Shown here piece after piece: positions 8,711 to 17,751 of a DNA stretch of 64,000 nt. The position numbers and the translations under genes are program-made. The stretch is from Vogesella sp. XCS3 (GTDB taxonomy: Bacteria > Pseudomonadota > Gammaproteobacteria > Burkholderiales > Chromobacteriaceae). The notes below the pieces were generated by a model, which was given only the letters and a program-made list of their open reading frames with translations, ran no database searches and was not told where the DNA came from. Numbering within the stretch: position 1 is the first letter of the stretch; each line of letters begins with the position of its first letter. The stretch is from assembly GCF_020616155.1 (NCBI RefSeq), contig NZ_CP085530.1, forward strand, positions 2,199,501-2,263,500, in the 5' to 3' direction.

Positions 8711-8760
8711 GGGGCGGGGTCAGGCAAATACGAAAGTAGCCATTCTACCAGCCAGCCGCC

Positions 8761-9771
8761 CTAGCCGCCGTGCGGGCTGCGCAGCAAGGTGGCGGCGATA
8801 CGGGTGTCGGTAGCAGGTAGCGGCTGGCCTTCCAGCAAAGCCAGCACTTTAGCCAGGCTGGCAACGGCCAAGCCTTCCGAATCCTGCTGTACCGCATCAA
8901 TGGCCAGCGGCAGGCAGTCCAGCAGCGCGTGGTGGTCGAAGGTCATCATGCTGCGCGGCGCGTCGTGCAGGCCATGCTGGCGCAGATAAGCCAGTACGCC
9001 TTCCAGCAGGGTAATGGAGGCGGTAAACAGCGCCTGCGGGTAGCGGCCGTTGGCCGCATGCCAGTCGCGCATCATGGCGTAGCCCGATTCGCGCAGGAAG
9101 TCGCGTTCGCATACCCAGCCCGGCTGCTCGGTGAGGCCGGCGTTGGCCACCGCCTGGCGGTAACCGGCCAGGCGGTCGCGGCTGGGGGATAGCGCGGCCT
9201 GGCCACCGAAGTACACCAGCTCGCTGATACCTGCGGCCAACCTGGGGGCCAGCAATTGCACCACGCTGTCGGTGGCGTCGGTCACCACCGAGGGGATGCC
9301 GCTGTCGTCCAGCCGGCGGTCAACAAACACCAGCGGCAGGCGGCGTGTCCATTTCTGGTAATGGCGGGCATCGCTGCTACAGGGCACCACCAGCATGCCG
9401 TCTACCTGGCGTGCTACCAGTTGGGTCATGCCGGCACTTTCGCGTTCGGGGTCTTCGTCGCTGGTCACCATCAGCAGCTGCAAGTCGCGGGCGCGGCACA
9501 GGTTTTCCAGCGCCTGCGCCAATGCGGCGTGGCTGGCGTTGGTCAGGTCGGGTATCACCAGGCCAATGGCCTGGCTGCGGCGGTTGCGCAGCGAACGCGC
9601 CGAGTGCGACGGGCTGAAATGCAGCTCGCGCGCCACTTGCTCTACCCGCTCCACGGTAGCCTGGGCGATGCGGTAACGCTCGGCGTGGCCATTGAGCACC
9701 ATGCTGGCCGTGGTGCGGGACACGCCGGCAATGCGGGCAAGATCGTCAATGGTCAGGCGCTGAAACGTCAT
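8761..9771 (-). CDS. LacI/GalR-family repressor, Cra/FruR-like, probable ribose-operon regulator
   Basis: The 336-residue protein has an N-terminal LacI helix-turn-helix (TIDDLARIAGVSRTTASMVLNG, in two helices) and a hinge (ARSLRNRRSQAIGLVIPDLTN). A periplasmic-binding-protein-like effector domain follows. Sequence flavour (GVSRTTASMVLNGHAERYRI, QRQVDG-type motifs) is closest to Cra/FruR. Its place as the last gene after rbsB argues for control of ribose uptake, so I name no gene symbol. AGGAG lies eight bases before the ATG. A terminator at 9797-9832 separates it from rbsB, so it may have lower or independent expression. Confidence 0.85.
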   Translation of the reverse strand: MTFQRLTIDDLARIAGVSRTTASMVLNGHAERYRIAQATVERVEQVARELHFSPSHSARSLRNRRSQAIGLVIPDLTNASHAALAQALENLCRARDLQLLMVTSDEDPERESAGMTQLVARQVDGMLVVPCSSDARHYQKWTRRLPLVFVDRRLDDSGIPSVVTDATDSVVQLLAPRLAAGISELVYFGGQAALSPSRDRLAGYRQAVANAGLTEQPGWVCERDFLRESGYAMMRDWHAANGRYPQALFTASITLLEGVLAYLRQHGLHDAPRSMMTFDHHALLDCLPLAIDAVQQDSEGLAVASLAKVLALLEGQPLPATDTRIAATLLRSPHGG

Positions 9772-9796
9772 GAAAAACTCCTGCGATATGGCGGGG

Positions 9797-9832
9797 CAAA
9801 GAAAATCCCTGCCAGCCCGATGCCGGCAGGGA
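9797..9832 (-). terminator. Intrinsic terminator after rbsB
   Basis: The minus-strand stem TCCCTGCC / GGCAGGGA (eight perfect pairs, 11-base loop) is followed by TTTTCTTT. It lies between rbsB and the regulator gene. Confidence 0.85.
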
Positions 9833-9886
9833 CCCTGATTGTATTACAGCGGCTCCCCGCCATAGCGGGTTGGCCGCATGCGCAGC

Positions 9887-9914
9887 TTACTTCACCAGGT
9901 TTACTTCACCAGGT
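9887..9914. repeat. Perfect 14-bp tandem duplication at the rbsB 3' end
   Basis: TTACTTCACCAGGT occurs twice in a row (9887-9900 and 9901-9914). The inner copy encodes the last codons and stop of rbsB; the outer copy repeats them just downstream. It looks like a small slippage duplication with no effect on the protein. Confidence 0.9.
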
Positions 9915-10833
9915 TCAGCGGCACCGGAATGAACTTGTCTACCGGCTGGCCGGCGATCAGTTTCTTGGCGGTCTGCACGCCGTACTGGCCAATCAGTTCC
10001 GGCTGCTGTTGTACGGTTGCGGCCAGAGTGCCACCTTTTACCGCAGCCACAGCGTCGGCGGTGGCGTCAAAACCCACTACCACCACGTTTTTCAAGCCGG
10101 CAGCCTGGATGGCTTTCACTGCGCCCAGCGCCATTTCATCGTTGTGCGCAAACACACCCTGGATGCCCTTGTTACCCTGGATGATGTTTTCCATCACCGA
10201 CAGGCCCTTGGCGCGATCGAAGTCGGCCGGCTGTTTGGCCAGCAGTTTCACGTCGGCCTTGCCATCCACTACCTGGTGGAAGCCCTGGCCACGCTCGCGC
10301 GCTGCGGAGGAGCCGGCAATGCCTTCCAGCTCCACGATATTGCCCTTGCCACCCAGTTTTTCCAGCAGGAACTCGCCGGCCATCTTGCCGCCAGCCACGT
10401 TGTCGGAGGCAATATGGGCGCTCACGTCGGCACCGGTCACGCTACGGTCCAGCGATACCACCTTGATACCCTTGCTGGTGGCTTCTTTCACCACGTTGGC
10501 CACCGCGGCGGAGTCGGTCGGGTTAATCAGGATGACATTTACCTTCTTCTGGATCAGGTCTTCCACGCTGGCCTGTTGCTTGGCCGGGTCGTCCTGCGCA
10601 TCCACGGTAATCAGGTTGATGCCTTCTTTCTTGGCTTCCGCTTCGGCGCCGTCACGCAGCGACACGAAGAACGGGTTGTTCAGCGTGGACACAGCCAGGC
10701 CAACGGTAGCGGTACTGGCCACTGCAGCCGGCTCGCTGGCGGCAGCTGGTGCACTGTCAGGGCCTTGCTTGGAGCAGGCGGCAATACCAAAAGCCAGCAG
10801 GCTGGCCAGCAGCGGGGTAATGATGCGATTCAT
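9901..10833 (-). CDS. rbsB: Ribose ABC transporter substrate-binding protein (predicted lipoprotein)
   Basis: The 310-residue periplasmic-binding protein of the RbsB/sugar-binding family 1 type contains VGLAVSTLNNPFFVSLRDGAE (in part), INPTDSAAVANVVKEA, SLDRSVTGADVSAHIASDN, VFAHNDEMALGAVKAIQAAG and VVGFDATADAV. The signal peptide ends in a lipobox (AFGIAAC), so the mature protein is probably lipid-anchored rather than free as in E. coli. An Ala/Pro-rich tether of about 20 residues follows the Cys. It delivers ribose, or a related pentose, to RbsC-RbsA. AGGGAG precedes the ATG. Confidence 0.92.
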   Translation of the reverse strand: MNRIITPLLASLLAFGIAACSKQGPDSAPAAASEPAAVASTATVGLAVSTLNNPFFVSLRDGAEAEAKKEGINLITVDAQDDPAKQQASVEDLIQKKVNVILINPTDSAAVANVVKEATSKGIKVVSLDRSVTGADVSAHIASDNVAGGKMAGEFLLEKLGGKGNIVELEGIAGSSAARERGQGFHQVVDGKADVKLLAKQPADFDRAKGLSVMENIIQGNKGIQGVFAHNDEMALGAVKAIQAAGLKNVVVVGFDATADAVAAVKGGTLAATVQQQPELIGQYGVQTAKKLIAGQPVDKFIPVPLNLVK

Positions 10834-10898
10834 GGTGCGACTCCCTGTTTTATTGAACTACACGTGTTGCCGCCGCCGGCCACCTGCCGGCGACCGGT

Positions 10899-11837
10899 TT
10901 ACTTTTTACCTGCGCGGTCCAGCAGCACCGCCAGCAAGATGACTGCGCCCTTGATCACCTGCTGGTAGAACGACGACACGCCCAGCAGGTTGAGGCCGTT
11001 ATTCAGTACGCCGATCAATAGCGCCCCCATCAGGGTGCCAAAGATCCAGCCGCGCCCGCCGGTCAGGCTGGTGCCGCCCAGCACTACCGCCGCGATGGCG
11101 TCCAGCTCGTAGCCGGTACCGGCGGTAGGCTGCGCCGAGTTCAGGCGCGAAGTCAGCACTACGCCAGCCATCGCCGACATGGCGCCAGACAAGGTATAGA
11201 CCCAGATTTTGACGCGATCCACCTTTACGCCGGACAGGCGCGAGGCTTCCTCGTTACCGCCGGTGGCGTACACGTGGCGGCCGAACACGGTCTGTTTCAG
11301 CAGAAACCAGAAGCCGGCAAACATCAACAGCATCCACACCACCGGCACCGGCACCAGGCCGGCCACGTAGCCACCGCCCAGCATCTGGAAGAAATCGCTG
11401 TCCAGGCCGGTAATCGGGCTGCCACCGGAAAACACCAGCGACAGACCACGCAGAATGGTCATGGAAGCCAGCGTGGCAATAAATGGCGCCACCTTGCCCT
11501 TGCTGATGATCCAGCCGTTGGCAAAGCCCATGGCCGCGCCCGCGCCAATACCCAGCAGCGTGGCCAGCACCGGGTCCAGCCCGCTCTGGATCATCAGTGC
11601 AATACACACCGACGACAACGCCAGGATAGAACCCACAGACAGGTCGATACCGCCTAGCAGAATCACCAGCGTCATGCCAAAGGCGATCAGCGCGTTGATC
11701 GACACCTGGCGCATCACGTTCATCAGGTTGCCCACGGTAAGGAAATCCGGGCTCATGATGGCCAGCGCGCCGGAAACCACCAGCAGCGCAATAAAGGGGC
11801 CCAGCTTTTGCAGCGTGGCTTTTTGTTGTGCAGTCAT
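10899..11837 (-). CDS. rbsC: Ribose ABC transporter permease
   Basis: The 312-residue multi-span inner-membrane permease belongs to the BPD_transp_2 family, with the typical segments FGMTLVILLGGIDLSVGSIL, GRHVYATGGNEEASRLSGV and AAVVLGGTSLTGGRGWIFGT. I take the start at MTAQQKATLQ (11837), four bases after the rbsA stop with AGGA upstream. A longer reading to 11924 would run inside rbsA. Confidence 0.94.
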   Translation of the reverse strand: MTAQQKATLQKLGPFIALLVVSGALAIMSPDFLTVGNLMNVMRQVSINALIAFGMTLVILLGGIDLSVGSILALSSVCIALMIQSGLDPVLATLLGIGAGAAMGFANGWIISKGKVAPFIATLASMTILRGLSLVFSGGSPITGLDSDFFQMLGGGYVAGLVPVPVVWMLLMFAGFWFLLKQTVFGRHVYATGGNEEASRLSGVKVDRVKIWVYTLSGAMSAMAGVVLTSRLNSAQPTAGTGYELDAIAAVVLGGTSLTGGRGWIFGTLMGALLIGVLNNGLNLLGVSSFYQQVIKGAVILLAVLLDRAGKK

Positions 11838-11841
11838 GCTT

Positions 11842-13350
11842 TTAATCCTGTGTTGTGCGGGTGTCGTGACCGGCGGTACCGGTAGCGGCGGCCATGATGT
11901 CTTCCTGGCTGAGGTTGGCCGCATCGAACAGCGCGGTCTGGCGCCCCTCGTGCAGCACCAGGATACGGTTACTCATCGCCATCACCTCGGGCAGCTCGGA
12001 TGACACCATCACGATGGCCACGCCAGCGGCGGCCAACTGGTTGATGATGTGGTAGATCTCGGCCTTGCCGCCCACGTCCACGCCGCGCGTGGGTTCGTCC
12101 AGCAGCAATACCTTGGGCGGGTTGGCCAGCCATTTGGCAAACACCACTTTTTGCTGGTTGCCGCCGGATAGCGACTTCACGTCCAGCTCGGCGTCGCGGG
12201 TACGGATGCGTAGCTGGCTGATCTGCTGCGCCACCGCTGCCTGCTCGGCCGCGCCGTTTACCACGCCCAGGCGGGCGTAGCTGTCCAGGTGCACTAGCGT
12301 GGCGTTTTCGCGTACCGACATGCCCAGCACCAGGCCCTGGCTCTTGCGGTCTTCGGTCACGAACGCCAGGCCGGCGGCAATGGCGGCGGCCGGGCTGCGC
12401 ACGTCCAGCGGCGCACCGTCCAGCCACACCTCGCCGGCGGTACGCCGGTTGACGCCAAACAGCGTGTTGAGGATTTCGCTGCGCCCGGCGCCCATCAGGC
12501 CGGCAATGCCCAGCACCTCGCCGGCGCGGGCCTCGAAGCTGATGTCGTCGATGTGGCGGCCATCGGACAGGCCACGCACCGCCAAACGCACGGCGCCCGG
12601 CAGCACGTCGCGGCCGGGGAAGCGGTCGCCTATCTCGCGGCCAACCATCAGCTTCACCACTTCGTCGAAACCGGTGTCGGCGATCACGCGCTCGCCGACA
12701 AAGCAGCCATCGCGCAGCACGCTGATCTTGTCGCAGATGTGGAAGATCTCTTCCATGCGGTGCGACACGTACACAATGGCCACGCCGCGCGCTTTCAGCC
12801 CGCGCATCAGCGCAAACAGAGTGTCGATCTCGCGCGCCGACAGCGCGGCGGTGGGCTCGTCCATGATCAGCACGCGGGCGTCCATGGCCAATGCCTTGGC
12901 GATTTCCACCATCTGTTGCTGGCCGATGGACAGGCTGCCGGCTTCGGCATCCACATCGATCTGGCTGGCGCCCAGTGCGTCCAGCTGTGCCCGCGCCTGC
13001 TGGCGCATGGCAGCACGCTGGATCACGCCAAAGCGCGACGGCTCGCGGCCCAGAAACAGGTTTTCCATCACCGACAGCTGCGGAATCAGGTTCAGTTCCT
13101 GGTGGATGATGGCAATACCGGCGGCCTCCGCGTCGCGGGTGCTGCGGATCGCTACCGCCTGGCCGTCCACCTCGACGCTGCCGCTGTCCGGCTGGTACAC
13201 GCCGCTGAGGATCTTCATCAGCGTGGACTTGCCGGCGCCGTTTTCGCCCATCAGCGCATGGATTTCGCCGCCGTGCAGGCTAAAGTCCACATTTTCCAGC
13301 ACCCGCACCGGGCCAAAGGCCTTGCAGATGCCACGCATGCTTACCTTCAT
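11842..13350 (-). CDS. rbsA: Ribose ABC transporter ATP-binding protein (two nucleotide-binding domains)
   Basis: The 502-residue protein has two fused ABC domains. The first has Walker [10 protein letters not shown], signature [15 protein letters not shown] and Walker [12 protein letters not shown]. The second has the degenerate Walker [10 protein letters not shown] usual in this family, signature [15 protein letters not shown] and [13 protein letters not shown]. It powers import through RbsC. AGGAGG lies just upstream of the ATG, and ten bases separate it from rbsD. Confidence 0.95.
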   Translation of the reverse strand: MKVSMRGICKAFGPVRVLENVDFSLHGGEIHALMGENGAGKSTLMKILSGVYQPDSGSVEVDGQAVAIRSTRDAEAAGIAIIHQELNLIPQLSVMENLFLGREPSRFGVIQRAAMRQQARAQLDALGASQIDVDAEAGSLSIGQQQMVEIAKALAMDARVLIMDEPTAALSAREIDTLFALMRGLKARGVAIVYVSHRMEEIFHICDKISVLRDGCFVGERVIADTGFDEVVKLMVGREIGDRFPGRDVLPGAVRLAVRGLSDGRHIDDISFEARAGEVLGIAGLMGAGRSEILNTLFGVNRRTAGEVWLDGAPLDVRSPAAAIAAGLAFVTEDRKSQGLVLGMSVRENATLVHLDSYARLGVVNGAAEQAAVAQQISQLRIRTRDAELDVKSLSGGNQQKVVFAKWLANPPKVLLLDEPTRGVDVGGKAEIYHIINQLAAAGVAIVMVSSELPEVMAMSNRILVLHEGRQTALFDAANLSQEDIMAAATGTAGHDTRTTQD

Positions 13351-13359
13351 CGCCGCCTC

Positions 13360-13758
13360 CTAGAAAATCACGCCTGCGTACAGGATCACATTGGCGTACG
13401 GCGTAGCGTCGCCGGTGCGGATTACCGCCCGCGCCTGACGACAGTGCTGCTTGAACGCTTCGTGGCTGACAAACTCGGTAGCAATGCCCTGCGCCGGCAG
13501 CGCGCCGGCCAGCGCCGACACTGCCGGGTTATGGCTGTGGCACTCGCTGGCAAACAGCGCGCGCTCGCAGGCCATGTCGGCCAGTACGGTGTCCAGCACG
13601 CGGGCAAAGCCGGGCTCGCCCAGCGCCAGCGATACGTCGATGCATTCCACGCCCGGCGGCACCGGCAGGCCGCAATCGGCAATCACGATGCTGTCGGTGT
13701 GGCCCAGGCAAGCCAGCACGCGGGCGATATCACGGTTCAGATGACCCAGCTTTTTCAT
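13360..13758 (-). CDS. rbsD: D-ribose pyranase
   Basis: The 132-residue RbsD/FucU-family protein interconverts beta-pyranose and beta-furanose ribose so that RbsK can use it. The catalytic His20 (LACLGH) is present, and the conserved C-terminal TGDATPYANVILYAGV is intact. The start overlaps the rbsK stop by four bases (ATGA), with AGGAG inside rbsK. Confidence 0.95.
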   Translation of the reverse strand: MKKLGHLNRDIARVLACLGHTDSIVIADCGLPVPPGVECIDVSLALGEPGFARVLDTVLADMACERALFASECHSHNPAVSALAGALPAQGIATEFVSHEAFKQHCRQARAVIRTGDATPYANVILYAGVIF

Positions 13759-14645
13759 GCTGCGTGCTCCTGCAAAAAGGTGTCGAGTGCGGCCAAGGTC
13801 GGCATGCCGCCTTGTGCGCCAGGCTGCGTTACCGACAAGGCACCGGCTGCCGCGGCGCGGCGTACCGCTTCGGGCAGGCCCAGGTGCAGGAAGGTGGCCA
13901 GCGCGCCATTGAAAGTGTCACCAGCACCGGTAGTGTCTACCGGCGTTACGGCAAAGCCGGGCTGGTGCTGCAGTTGGCTGTCGGCATCGGCAAAGAAGGC
14001 GCCTTCGGCACCGTGCGTCATCACGATGCGGCCTGCGGCAGCGGCCACCAGCTCGCGCCACGGCTGCTGGCTGGCCAGCGTGGTGGCCAGCTCGAATTCG
14101 TTAGGGGTCAGTACGCTGACGCGGGCCAACAGCTCGGCCGGCAACGCCACGGCGGGTGCCGGGTTCAGCATGAACGGCTTGCCATGACGTGCGGCCAACA
14201 TGGCGGCGTGCTCTACAGTGGCCAGCGGCACTTCCAGCTGCGCCAGCACCACGTCGGCGTCGGCAAAGGCCTGCTCGGCGGCGTCCAGCTGCGCCGGCTG
14301 CAGCTCATGGTTGGCGCCCGGCACCACGATGATAGCGTTGTCGCTACCGCACAGCGTGATGCTGGCCACGCCGGTGGCCACGTCCACCTCGCTGACCCAG
14401 CGCGTGTCCACGCCTTCGTTGGCCAGCACAGCTTTGAGTTCGGCACCAAACGCATCGCGGCCAACACAGCCGATCATGCTGACTTGCGCCCCCAGCCGGG
14501 CGGCTGCCACGGCCTGGTTGGCGCCCTTGCCGCCCGGATAGGTGGCAAAACCGCTGCCGCTGAGCGTTTCACCCAGCCGTGGCATGGTGGGGCTATTCAC
14601 CACCATGTCCATATTGATACTGCCTATTACCAGCACACGCGTCAT
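13755..14645 (-). CDS. rbsK: Ribokinase
   Basis: The 296-residue PfkB-family kinase phosphorylates ribose at O5. Visible motifs are GSINMDMVVNSPTMPRLGET, YPGGKGANQAVAAARLG and the C-terminal anion-hole/catalytic DTTGAGDTFNGAL. It is the first gene of the rbsKDACB operon; AGGAGA precedes the ATG by nine bases. A repeated TTAGCTAA operator-like element lies about 50 bases upstream. Confidence 0.95.
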   Translation of the reverse strand: MTRVLVIGSINMDMVVNSPTMPRLGETLSGSGFATYPGGKGANQAVAAARLGAQVSMIGCVGRDAFGAELKAVLANEGVDTRWVSEVDVATGVASITLCGSDNAIIVVPGANHELQPAQLDAAEQAFADADVVLAQLEVPLATVEHAAMLAARHGKPFMLNPAPAVALPAELLARVSVLTPNEFELATTLASQQPWRELVAAAAGRIVMTHGAEGAFFADADSQLQHQPGFAVTPVDTTGAGDTFNGALATFLHLGLPEAVRRAAAAGALSVTQPGAQGGMPTLAALDTFLQEHAA

Positions 14646-14695
14646 CGCGCTTGTCTCCTGCCTGCGGCCAACCCTGTGGCAAGCCGCGTTATCTG

Positions 14696-14714
14696 TTAGC
14701 TAACGTTTAGCTAA
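14696..14714. promoter_or_regulatory. Candidate operator of the ribose operon: two TTAGCTAA palindromes
   Basis: The self-complementary octamer TTAGCTAA occurs at 14696-14703 and 14707-14714, three bases apart, in the only sizeable gap upstream of rbsK. LacI-family proteins bind short palindromes of this kind, so the Cra-like regulator at the end of the operon is the natural candidate to bind here. No clear -35/-10 pair could be assigned. Confidence 0.45.
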
Positions 14715-14719
14715 AACGT

Positions 14720-15001
14720 CATCAGCCAGCGCGAATGCTAGCGCACAGAGCCCGCGACAGGAAAGAGAAAAACGCAAAAAATGTAAGCCCTGCACTACAC
14801 AAAAGCATCGAATATGCCATTGGTAATCAACAAAGTACCACACAGCCGCGCGTTAGCATGTTCAGCAGCATGAAGCGGCACCGCGCTGTAGTTGCAGTGC
14901 ACAAATCCTGCCAGACCACAGCAGCAAGCTTGCCCAGTGGCCAGCACCGCAGTGCAACACGGACAGGTAGCAAAATGCAGCCGCCACAGAACAGCGATGC
15001 C
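14720..15001. other. Intergenic stretch without a recognisable gene
   Basis: Between the ribose operator and the acyltransferase terminator I see no open frame with coding character, no tRNA and no clear hairpin. The stretch is more A-rich than its surroundings near 14760-14790 and probably holds the ribose promoter at its left edge. Confidence 0.5.
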
Positions 15002-15044
15002 GCAAAAAACAACACCCTCCGGCGATGTTCATCACCAGAGGGTG
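15002..15044 (-). terminator. Intrinsic terminator of the acyltransferase gene
   Basis: The minus-strand stem CACCCTC / GAGGGTG is extended inward by TGGTGAT pairing with ATCGCCG (G-U pairs only on this strand). GTTGTTTTTTG follows. The wobble pattern shows that the minus-strand RNA is the functional one. Confidence 0.85.
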
Positions 15045-15046
15045 CG

Positions 15047-15056
15047 TTCAGACGGC
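15047..15056 (-). repeat. Single perfect Neisseria-type DNA uptake sequence core
   Basis: GCCGTCTGAA, the 10-mer DUS core of Neisseria, is present once on the minus strand. It lies between the acyltransferase stop and its terminator, the position where Neisseria DUS often sit. It may be chance or a mark of transfer from a Neisseriaceae donor. Confidence 0.5.
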
Positions 15057-15067
15057 CACTGACGGGC

Positions 15068-17194
15068 TTAAGGTTGGCGGGCCCAGTTAAACAAGGGGGC
15101 AAAGTCTGCCTGCAGGGTACGGGACATGCTGGCGGTCAGGTGGTTTTGGTCCTGATAGCGCACAACACCTGCCGCCGCGGCGTAACACGTCTGGGCATCG
15201 CAAAAACGGGCGATCGGGTCCCAGACACGTACATTGGTGTGGCGACTGGCGACCTGCTGCAAAATGGGCAGGATAGCCTCGCGCTGGCGATCGACATCAG
15301 CGCGGCGTGCATGGCAGGCAGACTCTCCACGGCGAGCCAGACACTCCGGCACAGACAAGGGCATTTCCGGCTCGGGTGCCAGCAATACCAGCTTGAGCTG
15401 GAGCACCGCCAACTGGCTGGCTAAGCGATCCAGCGAGGCGGCCATGACCTGCAAGGAATGCGCACGGTCGAGCTGGCCCACACCTGCCAGCATGGCACCG
15501 GACACTGCTACCTTGCCTTGGTCATCGGCGGGTGCCAGGCCGGTGATACTGGCACTGCCAGCTACCGGCAGCGCGGTATAGCCGTTCCAGCGCACATTCA
15601 TCAGTACACCTTTCAGCCCACTACGTGATAACTGCCCCAGCTCTGCCATTACTGCACGCGAGTGGTTAAGACACCAGCTGCGCACTTTGCCCTCCCCCAC
15701 TGGTACAGCATCCAGCAATGGCGGGCAACCATGATAAGCGCGCCGCAGAATAGCGACGCCCTGTGCCTGAGCCAACAGCTGATACATCGGCATGGCGTGG
15801 TCGGTATGCGAATCGCCCCAGGCCAGTAGCTGCAAAGGCGCGCCGGCAGGGCCGATGCGACAACTGGCCTGCGGCGAGAGCGGTACACCGCGTTCCGGCA
15901 TGTCGCAACCGGGCGGTAGCTGAGCTTGGTCTTGCTTCACTTGCAAAATGCTTTGATAGCCTGGCCAAGGGTATTTTTTAGGGAGGTACATGGCAGCACT
16001 CCCTGCCAACCACACGAGCACCGACATGGCCAGCCCGACCCACAGGGTAGATTTGTCAGTAACAAACCAGCGCCAGCGGCGTTGCCTTATAGGCTGCTCT
16101 ACCAGGCAGTAAGTGAGCCAGGCCAGCAATAGTGCCAACACCCCGCCCAACAAAAAGTCCCGCAGCAGATCACGCTGGCCTACATCGTAATAGCGCCCCA
16201 AGGCCAGCAAAGGCTGGTGCCACAAATACCAGCTGTACGATAGCAGCCCCACAGCCGTAAACAGTCGGCTACCCAGCAAACGCCCGGGAGCGTGGTGCGG
16301 GTCCAGCCCGCCAGCAGCCAACACCAGCAGCGTGCCGCATACGGGTAATAACACCACCCAGCCAGGGAACACCATGCTGTGCTCATCCAGCAGTACGATA
16401 CTGCACAGCAAAACAGCCAGCCCGCCCCCCGCCAAAGCATTGGCATGCCATGCGCGACGGCTGTGGCGCAGCGGTAGCCAGGCCAGCAAACCACCCGCGG
16501 CAAACTCCCAGGCACGTGTTGGCATCAGGTAAAAAGCCTTGGGCATATCGCTATAAGACAAATACAGACACGCAGCAAAAGACAGCAACAGTACGGCCAA
16601 CAAGGTTGGCCGCAAAGCCTTCACGCCGCCGCCCACACGGTAGGCACCCAGCATAAGCAGCGGCCACAGCAGGTAATACTGCTCTTCCACCGCCAGCGAC
16701 CAGGTATGCAGCATAGGCTTCAGGTCGGTAGCAGTATTGAAGTAATCAAAAGCATGCTTCATGAAATGGTGGTTGGCCGACAAGGTCACCACCGCACGCG
16801 CTTCCCGGCCCAGCGTGTTGGCGGCATCCGGCAACAGCACCATATAGCCAGCCACCAGCGTCACTAGCGTCACCAGCACCAGCGCCGGCCCCAGGCGACG
16901 GATACGCCGGGCAAAGAAAGCGGCAAATCCGATCGTTCCGCCAGATAGCAGCTCCTGCCTTAGCAGGCCGCTAATCAGAAAGCCGCTCAGCACAAAAAAG
17001 ATATCCACACCGACAAAGCCCCCTGGTAAACCGGGCACACCAATGTGGTAGGCAATCACGCTCAGTACCGCAATGGCCCGTAAGCCATCGATATCCGGGC
17101 GGTAAAACGCAGAAGAAGCAGGACGGGGAAAGGCCAGCATGCGGGAAACCAGTGTAGAAGGCGGGCTCTGCATCGTCGGCACATTCGCCGACAC
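15068..17194 (-). CDS. Membrane acyltransferase with C-terminal SGNH domain (OafA/PatB-like)
   Basis: The 708-residue protein has an N-terminal acyltransferase_3 domain with about ten membrane helices (residues 30-400). It starts FYRPDIDGLRAIAVLSVIAYH with the catalytic His50, and LHTWSLAVEEQYYLLWPLL is typical. A periplasmic SGNH hydrolase-like domain follows (about 440-705) with block I LLAWGDSHTDHAMP and a C-terminal DQNHLT carrying the Asp/His pair. Such proteins O-acetylate lipopolysaccharide, capsule or peptidoglycan sugars; the target here is unknown. It stands alone on its strand with its own terminator, so lateral acquisition is possible. Confidence 0.88.
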   Translation of the reverse strand: MSANVPTMQSPPSTLVSRMLAFPRPASSAFYRPDIDGLRAIAVLSVIAYHIGVPGLPGGFVGVDIFFVLSGFLISGLLRQELLSGGTIGFAAFFARRIRRLGPALVLVTLVTLVAGYMVLLPDAANTLGREARAVVTLSANHHFMKHAFDYFNTATDLKPMLHTWSLAVEEQYYLLWPLLMLGAYRVGGGVKALRPTLLAVLLLSFAACLYLSYSDMPKAFYLMPTRAWEFAAGGLLAWLPLRHSRRAWHANALAGGGLAVLLCSIVLLDEHSMVFPGWVVLLPVCGTLLVLAAGGLDPHHAPGRLLGSRLFTAVGLLSYSWYLWHQPLLALGRYYDVGQRDLLRDFLLGGVLALLLAWLTYCLVEQPIRQRRWRWFVTDKSTLWVGLAMSVLVWLAGSAAMYLPKKYPWPGYQSILQVKQDQAQLPPGCDMPERGVPLSPQASCRIGPAGAPLQLLAWGDSHTDHAMPMYQLLAQAQGVAILRRAYHGCPPLLDAVPVGEGKVRSWCLNHSRAVMAELGQLSRSGLKGVLMNVRWNGYTALPVAGSASITGLAPADDQGKVAVSGAMLAGVGQLDRAHSLQVMAASLDRLASQLAVLQLKLVLLAPEPEMPLSVPECLARRGESACHARRADVDRQREAILPILQQVASRHTNVRVWDPIARFCDAQTCYAAAAGVVRYQDQNHLTASMSRTLQADFAPLFNWARQP

Positions 17195-17257
17195 GCAACA
17201 AAACCCTACAAAAATGATGCAATTCTACACCAGGCTTTTACATATCAAGGCAAGCCC

Positions 17258-17488
17258 CTAGTGCCGATGCAGCAGCCCGCCATGCCCGGCGGTAGCGGTA
17301 TCCGGCATGGCGCCTTTTTTGGCCCTGATGCGATCCCATACTTTTTCATGAAAGTAGTACGCCACGGTATTCACCAGTGGCTCGACCAGGGCCAGCAGGC
17401 TGGCAATGCCAAAGCTGCCGGTGAGCAGATAAGCCACGCTGAACGCCACGGTGAAATGACAGATGGCGAAGGTGATGGTCTTGATCAT
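17258..17488 (-). CDS. DUF2061 family small membrane protein
   Basis: This 76-residue protein has two predicted membrane helices (IKTITFAICHFTVAFSVAYLL in part, and IASLLALVEPLVNTVAYYF) and the family-typical YYFHEKVWDRI. The function of DUF2061 is unknown. GGAG lies six to seven bases before the ATG at 17488. The last 15 residues are family-atypical and His-rich. Confidence 0.8.
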   Translation of the reverse strand: MIKTITFAICHFTVAFSVAYLLTGSFGIASLLALVEPLVNTVAYYFHEKVWDRIRAKKGAMPDTATAGHGGLLHRH

Positions 17489-17751
17489 GATGCACTCCAA
17501 CAGCTATTGAACTTGTTGTGATGATAGTTATTTTAATTTAATAGTAGAAATTGAATGTTACTAGCCACCCCATTAAGTAAAACAAATTCGATGGATTATG
17601 CCCAAACGGTGAACTCTGCCGCCGCCAGACTTTCTATCTTTAAATAGCCGCCAGCCAGACCCGGCACCAACAGGCCAGCTGCGCCCTGCCGCCCCGCCCG
17701 CAGACGCAGCCGTGCTGGCGACCACAAAACGACAATGGACAGGGAGAAAAC
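17489..17751. other. Divergent intergenic region with AT-rich core
   Basis: About 260 bases separate DUF2061 (minus) from the antiporter gene (plus). The part 17518-17600 is strongly AT-rich against the local background and probably contains promoters for both directions. I see no hairpin with a T-run and no convincing small gene. Confidence 0.4.

Noticed and set aside
14735..15424. Plus-strand open frame between the ribose operon and the acyltransferase gene
   Set aside because: Half of it is antisense to the acyltransferase and the rest has no ribosome site or coding character.
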